64,000 nt of DNA, from positions 1,509,388 to 1,573,387 of the forward strand of contig JAEVLN010000009.1 in the NCBI GenBank assembly GCA_018350325.1, in the 5' to 3' direction. Numbering within the stretch: the stretch's first letter is position 1; every line of letters begins with the position of its first letter. Made by a program: the position numbers and the translations under genes. Under the pieces are notes generated by a model. That model saw only the letters and a list, made by a program, of their open reading frames with translations. It was not told the DNA's origin and made no database searches. This document shows positions 55,515 through 64,000 of this stretch, one piece after another. The DNA is from Globodera rostochiensis (lineage: Eukaryota; Nematoda; Chromadorea; Rhabditida; Heteroderidae).

Positions 55515-56194
55515 TCACTCTGGTGATCGATTTGGTGTGCTTTTAATTGGAACAGTTTTGATAATCAACATCATTTTCTGACGACGCGCGGAGTCCGCAA
55601 CGTTCAGCATTTTCAGCACAACTTTGTTGCCGAACGGATACTTCATCATTTTCAACAAGGGCGACTTGCCGGAGCCGGTGCTGAACAAATGAACAAAAAC
55701 AGTTAGTTTCCGGGATTCTCGGTCAAAACTCACTCCGCGCAGACTTGGTCGATCAGCGCATTTTTTTGCTCCGGCGTCCCAAAAACCACACACTTATCGA
55801 TTATGAAGGAGATGCTTAGGTGATGTGCGTTCTTCATAACGTCCCCCTGAAGACTGCGCACAATGGACTCCCGGTCTTCGGGCAGTCCATGTTCGATCAA
55901 ATCTCTGATCACGTGGTTGCCATACTTATCAGTGACCAAAGAGAGCAAATTGCCATGAAGTTGTTCCAGCACGTGACGCGTTTGCTGCTCCGTACAGTGT
56001 TCAAGCAGACATCGGATCACCCAATTGCCGTATTCATGGAAGGACAAGGGAATCACTTGCGCCGATATCTCGTTGATTATCTAAATAACATTTTATTAAC
56101 ATATTAAGTCAAATAATGTGTTCCCAGGTATTTCAAGTAAAAAAGACTTTTTTCCCCTATTTTTGCGTATGAACCCGATTTTAGTAGCTATTTT

Positions 56195-56880
56195 GGCACT
56201 TTCGCATTTTGCGACCCCCTTCCCAAATTTGCTGAAAACATCATAGGTATATGGGGTTTTCAAGGGTGCTTGCTGATCACGAATCTGACAATATTTTTAA
56301 GATCTGACACTTTAAGATTTTGAAAATCTATGATTTATTATTTATTTTTTTACCATTAATCTCACAATCCGGTTTTATAGGTTTTCTTAGGTGCTGAAAA
56401 CGATGGAACAAGCAAAAATTTTAGCGGGCTCAACCTTTAACCCGGTTTTTCAACCAGTTCAAATTTTAAAAAACCATAGGGGGACTTTTTTGGACAAAAG
56501 TTCGTTAGGCTTAGACTTAAGCCAGCCTGGCTTGGGGTTCGTTAGGCGTAGGCCTAAGCCGCCCTGCTTTAGGACTTTAGCTTTAGGCCTAAACCGTCCA
56601 GAGCTTAGGGGTTCATCTCAGGGTGGCTTACAAATTAGGCCTAAGCCTAACGAACCCCAAGCCAGGGTGGCTTAGGCCGCCTAACATACCCCTAAGTCTC
56701 TCTCTACCTTTTATGTGATTAATGGTAAAAAAATAAATAATAAATCATAGATTTTCAAAATCTTAAAGTGTCAGATCTTAAAAATATTGTTAGATTCGTG
56801 ATCAGCACCCTTGAAAACCCCATATATGATGTTTTCAGCAAATTTGGGAAGGGGGTCGCAAAATGCGAAAGTACCCTTTT
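56195..56880. repeat. Inverted-repeat element with TTAGGC-rich centre in PUF-D intron
   Basis: About 175-bp arms (56200-56376 and 56700-56873) pair nearly perfectly (TTTCGCATTTTGCGACCCCC and its complement). The centre (56500-56690) repeats TTAGGCCTAAGCC palindromes. No coding capacity. Confidence 0.75.
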
Positions 56881-57119
56881 TCCACCTATTTTAGGTGCCT
56901 ATTTCATTTTCGAACCTAAAATTTCTTAGCCCTAAAATGAGTCTAGGCCAGGGCTGCACGTTGATTGCGGGCAATCCGCAATTGCGTGCAGCCCTGGTCC
57001 AGGCACGTATTTAGGATTTTGCTTTTTGGGGAGGGGGTACCAAAAAGTCGATTTTTATGGGTTTTTTAAGGATTTGCAACCAAAATTTTAAAAATACGGT
57101 ACTTTTTTACAGTTTTTAG

Positions 57120-57330
57120 GAATAGGAATGGTCCGACAGTGCCGATAGGCGCCGTCGCGAAATTTTTTAATGGATTTTAACGCATTTGTGAAGAAATTTT
57201 TCAGAATTTTTACAATTTTTGGGTTTCGGCGGTGCCGACAGGTGCCGCCGAGAAAAATTTTGGATTTTTGGCTCAATTTGTTAAGAAAATTGGTCCAAAA
57301 ATTACGAATTTTGTAAATCAGAAGGGTCCC
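57120..57330. repeat. Two GC-palindrome motifs
   Basis: About 57130-57160 (CAGTGCCGATAGGCGCC) and 57225-57255 (GGTGCCGACAGGTGCC), the second with the TTTGTTAAGAAAATTGG tail typical of the family. Confidence 0.6.
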
Positions 57331-57705
57331 CCACTATGGTTTTGGCGTGATCAGTCATAACTTAGTTATTAGGAATGCAAATCCAACAAAATTGATATCA
57401 TACAAAAACTCTCAGTATGTTGAACCTTTGAACAAGCGAGACAATCGATTCGTTTTTTCTCAAAAAAGTTATAGCTTAAAACGTGTGAAAATCGCCATTT
57501 CTCGTGCCAGTTTGGCGCGGGGAGTTATAACTGTTTGGCTTAAGTCGAATCGGCTAGCTCTTTTCTATTTAGCATCTACAGACATGGTGCTTTCGAATGA
57601 TATCAAGATCGTTTGATTTGGTCAAATAAACAAAAAGTTATAACGCTTCAAACACGTCGGCGCAAAAATGAGTCGCGCCAAACTGAGCCCGACCGCCCTA
57701 AATAC

Positions 57706-58116
57706 TAGTGCTGCACGAGACCCAAAATTTCTCGAGACTCGAGCCCGAGCCCGATACTTTATCTCGAGACTCGAGCCCGAGCCCGAGACCCAAAAAACCC
57801 GAGACTTTTCTCGAGTCGATACTCGATATCGAGACTTTTTTTCGTAAAATTTTTAATTACTTCAAAAATGTCATAATTTGCTAAGATAACGTCAATTTTA
57901 GTTAGAACTAAATTTGTAAAAAAAATAACCATATAAGGTTTTCTGAGTGATGTGTGAAAAAGATATTAATCATGCATTTTTTAAATATTTAAGCTCAGAA
58001 TTCTGTAATGAATTTTCACCAAAAATGCCATCTTTACCAGTGTAAAAAAGTCTCGAAAATCGAAGCGAGACTTTTCTCGAGTCGATACTCGATATCGAGA
58101 CTCTCGTGCAGCACTA
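57706..58116. mobile_element. 411-bp hAT-type MITE in PUF-D intron
   Basis: Ends TAGTGCTGCACGAGA and TCTCGTGCAGCACTA. Perfect 8-bp duplication CTAAATAC (57698-57705, 58117-58124). CTCGAGCCCGAG words next to both ends. Confidence 0.92.
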
Positions 58117-59538
58117 CTAAATACGTGCCTGGGGGGGGGGGGAGGGTCCAATCGTACACAAAAAAGCAAAATAATAAAATTAAATGATTTTGCCTCAATT
58201 TGTGACGCTTTGTCCACCGTTTCCAACGCCTTTCCGATCACGTGATTGCCGTACTTGTGCAGGGCCAATGTCAACACGTGGCCACGCAATGCGTCCACCA
58301 GCTGAGCCTTCTGATCGTCCGTGCCGTATTCGAAAAATTTCTGAATTTTTTTTTTGTCTATTTAAAAACAAGAATTAAATAAATCACATTCGGTTAGAAA
58401 GGAGGTCAGATTTTGATTTACAACCTCTAAACCTCCAAAAATATTTTTTAACAACAAAAAATGGGAACGAATCGAGTTACGTTCCTCTCGTTTTTAAGTG
58501 ATTATAAATATAGCGAATTGAATATTTTCTATACTGTAACAAGATGGTTCGGTAAAATATTTGCAATTTATCGAGTCCATACGAAACCCTAATGAATATT
58601 CGGAGGACCTCAATCACATGACTGCCAAATTCGTCAGCCATCAACTGTCGAGCATTTTGAAGCGTCTGTGGCCCTCTTTGAAAAAAAAGCAATTAATGTG
58701 CCAATACCACATTTAATGCAAAAAGCAACTGACCCCCCACAGACGTTGTCGAACAGCGCCTTTTTCTGCTCCGCCGTCCCGCAGATCAAACACTTCAAGA
58801 TGACGTTGGAGGCGAACTTGTCCTGTGCATACTTCATAATGTCGTCCTGCAGAATGCGCATAATGGGCTCCCGGTCTTCGGGCAGTCCATGCTCGATCAG
58901 ATGTTCGATCACGTTGCTGCCATACTTATTAGTGACCAAAGAGAGCACATTCTCTTGCAGACTGCGCATAATGGGCTCCCGGTCCTCGGGCAGTCCATGC
59001 TCGATCAAATGTCTGATCACGAAGACGCCATACTTATCAGTGACCAAAGAGAGCACATTGCCATGAAGTTGTTCCAGCACGTGACACTTTTGCTGCTCCG
59101 TGCAATGATCGAGCAGACTTCGGATCACCCAATTACCGTATTCATGGAGAGACAGAAGAAGGACTTGCGTCGATAGCTCATTGGTTATCTAAATTAAATT
59201 ATTTTTATCAAAAAAGTCTAAAAACCGGATTAAAAGCAAACGCCAAAGTTGTTTGTTGGAATATTTGTTTCAGCACCAAAGAAGGGGGGGGGGGGGTCCA
59301 ATCGTTACTCAAATTAAAGCAAAATTCTAAATTAAATTATTTTGCCTCAATTTGTGACGTTTTGTCCACCGATTCCAACGCCGCTCGGATCACGTGAGAG
59401 CCGGATTTGTGCAGGGCCAATGTCACCACATGGCCGCGCAATGCGTCCACCAGCTGAGCCTTTTCCGTCGGACTGGCACGCTTTAACTTTTGCTGGATGA
59501 AGCTGGCAAAATTTTAATATGCAAATTCTATAATCAAT

Positions 59539-60110
59539 TAGGGTTAGACGGGACCGGGTGGGAAAAACCGGGACCGGGACTTCCCGGGACCGAGATTTTC
59601 AACCGGGACCGGGACTTTTCAAGGGAGAATTTTTTTTTTGTTGTAATGTTTAATGGTAAAACAAAAAAATGTTTTCAAAAATAGCTTCCTTAAAGTCTTT
59701 ACTTCAATTTTATCATATCATTTCTTGAGATTCTGCTTTACTTTTAGGTGGGGCGCGACAGTGCCGATAGGTTCAGCCGAGAAAATTTTGAATATTTGAA
59801 TCAATTTTGTTAAAAAAGTTAATTAAAATTTTAGCAAAATTAAGCATTTTGCTTCGGAATTTCTGGGAAAACTGGGCGAAAGATTATGTGAGTATAGGAA
59901 AATAATAAATTAGTGTTGCACTCAAGAGGATTCGAACCCGACACACAACATTAGAATTGTCGGAAGAAAAACCACTAATTTGTAAGACACCGAACCACTT
60001 GGTGGTGTACTTGTAAAAAAGAATGAAATTGTGCCATCATTAGGGGGTGTACATTTAGTCCCGGTCCCGTCGGGACCAAAAACCGGGAAATCCCGTCCCG
60101 TCCAACCCTA
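59539..60110. mobile_element. 572-bp hAT-type element in PUF-D intron
   Basis: Ends TAGGGTTAGACGGGAC and GTCCCGTCCAACCCTA, same family as 45553-45651. The target duplication is not clean. The interior holds a GC-palindrome motif (about 59755) and a degenerate tRNA-like stretch (minus strand near 59930-60010, with GTCGGGTTCGAATCC). Confidence 0.7.
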
Positions 60111-60918
60111 ATCAAAATCAGTCAATCAATAGGTTCTTTTTGTTTGTATTAAAATGATACAATTTGATAAAAATGATTGACAGTTTTTGAATTGAAATGT
60201 ATCACAATTTTAATGAATTATATTGATTTTTTTTTTGAGACGTACTTTTTGAGCAAAAAATTTCAGTTTTTTTTAGGGGGGTCACTCAGTTCAACAGATG
60301 ACTTAGTGGTTTGTCTTTTCGTCAAGTTTGATTTCCGTGCTGGGTTCGAACCCTCTTGAGTAGAATCAATTATTTTTCTTTTCGCCTTTTGTCACGTACG
60401 CTCCCCCCGATAATAAAATTTTTTAAAAAAATTAATCGCATTTTTGAATGTTGGTTTCAATATTTCTTAACAAAGGCTGCCAATTTTTGTAAAAATTCCC
60501 CCAGCGGCGCCTATCGTCTTTTTGAAAATTTTTCCGAAAATTTTGCGAAAATTTTGGTGAAATTTTTTAACAAAAATCCCAAAATATTTCTGATACATCT
60601 GTCGGCATCGTCGGGCTCTCCTTCCTAGAAAAATGCAAGATTTTCTTGAAAAAGGACGGATTCTAATGGTGGAGTTGAAGAGTTAAAATTTGAATTTATT
60701 GTTGCGTTTTATGACGTTTTTTGCATATTGAAAATGCCTCGGTTGAAACCGACAGCCTTACTCAACACTAATGCTGGTAAAGTTTCGGAATACGGGTAGT
60801 TCTCAAAATGTTACCAATTTGTCAAAAGAAAGAGTTACAGGCCCGGGACTGAAGTGTCTTTTTCAGTGAGGACTCAGTTGTCCACTGATTAAAAAATGGG
60901 AAAATCACTCATATTGGC
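60111..60918. repeat. Repeats in PUF-D intron
   Basis: A tRNA-like pair of boxes (ACTTAGTGGTTTG and GGGTTCGAACCC) at about 60298-60358, a GC-palindrome half-motif near 60500, and a GCCTCGGTTGAAACCGACAG element ending near 60766. No gene. Confidence 0.45.
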
Positions 60919-61032
60919 TAGAGTAGGCCGGGGCCGGGACTGGCACTGAAGTCTCCAATCTTGGGACTGAATTTCCCACCTATAAAATCCCGGGTTTTTA
61001 ATTTTCTCAATCCCGGTCCACGGCCTACTCTA
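60919..61032. mobile_element. 114-bp hAT-type MITE in PUF-D intron
   Basis: Same family and corresponding intron as 19736-19849. One flank (CTCAACAC, the complement of GTGTTGAG) is kept; the other has been replaced. Confidence 0.8.
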
Positions 61033-62420
61033 CTCAACACTAATGTTTTATGGCTGGGCACATCGATTGGTCAGTTTCTTAAAGCCACCGATAACAAGAA
61101 AAATGAAGAAAAAACGGCCTTTTCACACTTTTCATGGTATTAAATTTGTCTGCTTCAAAGAAAGTTACACGCCATGGAACGGGTTGGCGCCAGCCCGGGC
61201 TGTTCAAATCGTTCACCCAGCAGTTCCCACCTTGAACCTTGCGGGTCCTGCGCAAACTCCAGGACGTGATTGCCCAAATCAGCGAATGAAGATTGGCTGC
61301 ACGGTTATTGAGGTAATCGTTCAACAGCTTGGAACGCTGGCTGGGCCGGTCTAAAATTGCAAAAACTGAAGAAAAAAAAACTCTAACCGGCTCAAGAAAA
61401 AATCTGTGGATTAATTTGCGGGTTCAAAATGTCCAAAATCTACTCGACGACGACGAGAACGCCGCGCGAGCGCCTAATGAAAGAACGGCTGCCGACGGGC
61501 GCTCGTTTTTAATGCATTGATGCAAAAACGTCCGGCGAACAGTTTGAACTTGTCGAATCTAAAAATGTTTTGGGGACTAAAATATGCATACGGAAGAGGT
61601 TAAGCATAAGCCTAAAAGCATAAATACTTTTCTCGACTATCGCTTTTTAAAAACCGAACCCCTCCAACTCGTGCTCCTTTCATTAACAAATAAGCTTACA
61701 AAAAATTAGCTTTTTTTTAAACTTTTGGTTGCAAATCTCAACAAATTGAATAAGATTCAATTTTTTCTCGCGACCCCCTCCACCCAAAATTCAAAATCGG
61801 TCAAAATGCGTTCGACAATTCTCAAACCAAGGCAAGAATCAAACGATTTACGCAAATGTGCACGCTTTTTCATAATGACTGCCCGTGGCCAAAACAAAAT
61901 TCAACTCAAAAATTTAAAAAAAGTGCAAACCTTGTGAATGATGTGCTGGCCGTTCAGAAAATTGCGAATAAAACGGTTGATCATTTTAAGCGATTGCGTT
62001 AATTTCTAAAAGGTGAAAAGCGACAATTGAAAAAATTTAAATGAAACTATGGTTGATTAAAGTTGACAAAACCATTGGGGGGACCAGGCAGGGCTTTTAT
62101 TTTGCCCCGGAAACGTGGGATTTACGGCAATCCTTAAGAATTGCGGTACCGACGAAAATTCAAAAAAATTTTTTTTTGTGTATTTATAATTTCAAATGCA
62201 TGTTTTCTAGGGCCAAAATATGCGTAGAACACGAATCCGTGCTCGGAATTGGGCGAATGTCGAACCCCGAACCGAAATCGAATTCAAAATGCAACATTTT
62301 TTTGGGTGGACTAATTTTTTATATTGCACATTTCGACCCCGTTAACAATTGAATTGTTTTGTTTTCTCATTTTTTTGAAGCTCTTAACCTTTTTGTTGTT
62401 CATGCAAAAATTTTGGTAAT

Positions 62421-63262
62421 AGTGTGCTTTGTGGCCCCCCTTTTTTGAAAATTTAAAAATTTTTTTTTAAGTCATATAAAACAAATTTCCGGGGGTTTTC
62501 GGGGTCGCTGATCACGATTCTGACATTTATTTTACCCAATTCCGAACCCCGAACCCGAATTTACCCATGCACAGCGTTTCATTTTTGCATTTTATTACCG
62601 CATAACCATTTAGCCAAGAGTTTCGACACGAAAAAAAAGTGAATAAAAGTAAAGAAAACAAACGCTAAATTCGAAAATTATGTTGGCGGATTTTCACATT
62701 TTAGGCTAAATTTAAATTTTTTTAACCTTCAAAATGCTGAAAAAAAAATTTGGCCGATAGAATCAAAATTTCATCCGATAGAAAATATCGGCCATTATAT
62801 TAGTGAGCTCTGTGCAAAAAATTAGGAAAATCGGTGGTGTTCAATCAAAAATTCTTGTGTTCGAAGTACGCGATGGTCAAAATATTTTCTAAAAAAGGTG
62901 AGAGAGAACGCCAAAAGAAGAGAACAGTTAGAGAGGGAAAAGCGAGAGAGTACACTGTCTTCCTTAACGGTAATAAAATGCAAAAATGAAACGCTGTGCC
63001 CATGTGAGTAGTCTTTTTATTCTGTGAATCTGTGCTGTTATTTTCTTTTTCGTGCATTTGAATCGATTTTGGGCAATAAATGTTAATTTTTTGGTAAAAA
63101 AAATTTTTTCGAAAAATTGTTCGAATTCGGGTTTCGGAATTGGGTAAAAAAAAGGTCAGAATCGTGATCAGCGACCCCGAAAACCCCCGGAAATTTGTTT
63201 TATATGACTTTTTTTTTAAATTTAAATTTTTCAAAAAAGGGGGGCCACAAAGCACACTATTA
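62421..63262. repeat. Fold-back element with a nested MITE
   Basis: Arms of about 120 bp pair inverted (GTGTGCTTTGTGGCCCCC, GGTTTTCGGGGTCGCTGATC and partners near 63145-63262). The CACAGCG MITE (62570-62998) is inserted between them. Confidence 0.7.
62570..62998. mobile_element. CACAGCG-ended MITE, second full copy
   Basis: Same 31-bp ends as 3853-4245. 6-bp duplication CCCATG (62564-62569, 62999-63004). Its interior is partly inverted relative to the first copy. Confidence 0.88.
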
Positions 63263-63540
63263 CCTAAATTTTTTTCACGTACCTTAAAATTGGGGTTCGA
63301 CATTCGCAAAATCCGAGCTCGGATTCGTGCGTTTTTGGGTTGTAGTTTCTGCTTTCGATTTTTTTACCATTAATCCCAATTTAATGTTCGGCCCCGGACG
63401 TTTCGGCCCCAAGGAAAAATATGGTTTCATCGAAAAAAAAATTTCGAAAACGAAATTTTTTTTGAAAAAAAGCTCGAAATTATAAACTGTTCGACGTAAC
63501 CCAGATGCATATAAAGAAAAATACATCATAGTTTCCGAAA

Positions 63541-64000
63541 CGGGCCACTAGCGTCTGGCCACTAGCGTCTCGCCATTAGCGTCTGGCCACTAGCGTCTCG
63601 CCATTAGCGTCTGGCCACTAGCGTCTCGCCATTAGCGTTTCGCCATTAGCGTCTCAGGGCCATTAGCATCTGGCCACTAGCGTCTCGCCATTAGCGTCTG
63701 GCCACTAGCGTCTCGCCATTAGCGTCTGGCCACTAGCGTCTCGCCATTAGCGTCTGGCCACTAGCGTCTCGCCATTAGCGTCTGGCCACTAGCGTCTCGC
63801 CATTAGCGTCTGGCCACTAGCGTCTCGCCATTAGCGTCTGGCCACTAGCGTCTCGCCATTAGCATCTGGCCACTAGCGTCTCGCCATTAGCGTCTGGCCA
63901 CTAGCGTCTCGCCATTAGCGTCTGGCCACTAGCGTCTCGCCATTAGCGTCTGGCCACTAGCGTCTCGCCATTAGCGTCTGGCCACTAGCGTCTCAGTACA
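63541..64000. repeat. 14/28-bp satellite (CCACTAGCGTCTCGCCATTA)
   Basis: A dimeric 28-bp unit, GGCCACTAGCGTCT plus CGCCATTAGCGTCT, repeated about sixteen times and continuing past the window. One irregular unit (about 63650-63670) carries an insertion. Not a CRISPR array: no unique spacers. Confidence 0.95.

Larger units (their letters stand above)
55515..61984 (-). pseudogene. PUF RNA-binding protein, copy D, one frameshift
   Basis: Minus-strand exons: 61984-61931 (MINRFIRNFLNGQHIIHK), 61558-61444, 61350-61231, 59502-59346, 59188-58734, 58675-58609, 58340-58194, 56080-55734, 55680-55515. In the third exon one base is missing relative to copy B (CTTCATTCGC against CTTCAACTCGCC), shifting the frame in repeat 1; all later exons are open and in phase with each other. 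Repeat types: 1,3,5,6,6,7,2,3,5,6,7,8 (twelve), so it lacks the expanded type-6 arrays. Many recognition positions are unusual (NWVIR, VFVIR, NHVIG, NHVIR). Introns after 59346 and 58194 start with GC. An internal start after the frameshift could still give a protein, so loss of function is not certain. Confidence 0.75.

Noticed and set aside
63541..64000. CRISPR-like array
   Set aside because: The unit is a plain 28-bp tandem dimer with no unique spacers, in a eukaryotic genome.

Overview
The window looks like nuclear DNA from a nematode, most likely a tylenchid plant parasite of the cyst-nematode type (Globodera-like). This rests on AT-rich non-coding sequence, short introns ending in TTTCAG or TTTTAG, many GC-AG introns (a reported peculiarity of Globodera rostochiensis), a SPRY-domain gene resembling the RanBPM/SPRYSEC group, and an expanded Pumilio (PUF) family. 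Species is inference only.

Layout. 1-3,824: PUF copy A, minus strand, broken by repeats and running off the left edge. 3,853-6,573: miniature inverted-repeat elements. 6,574-13,175: a hAT DNA transposon with an 8-bp target duplication, split by a CR1-like LINE (7,318-11,075) that carries a 346-bp duplication. 13,184-18,371: repeats, including a Mutator-like fold-back element (17,374-18,033). 18,372-36,797: PUF copy B, plus strand. Its 16 exons keep phase from ATG to stop and would encode about 1,121 residues with about 27 PUF repeats. One of its introns holds a 9.6-kb hAT-type element (22,846-32,489) that itself contains a degenerate Gypsy-type LTR retroelement. 36,798-41,423: repeats. 41,424-45,509: an intact nine-exon core-2/I-branching glycosyltransferase gene, minus strand. 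45,553-49,937: repeats, including a Merlin-type element (46,407-47,320). 49,938-53,828: an intact eight-exon coiled-coil/SPRY gene, plus strand. 55,515-61,984: PUF copy D, minus strand, with a frameshift. 61,985-64,000: repeats ending in a 14/28-bp satellite.

The genes are not an operon. The main themes are a local PUF family whose repeat array has been lengthened by duplicating exons and 108-bp units, and heavy invasion by hAT-type MITEs, most with perfect 8-bp target duplications, largely tolerated inside introns. In the three genes whose exons can be joined in phase from ATG to stop, about 8 of 30 introns start with GC instead of GT. No functional rRNA or tRNA gene and no CRISPR array was found. 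All gene models are hand-made from splice signals and phase, without transcript data.
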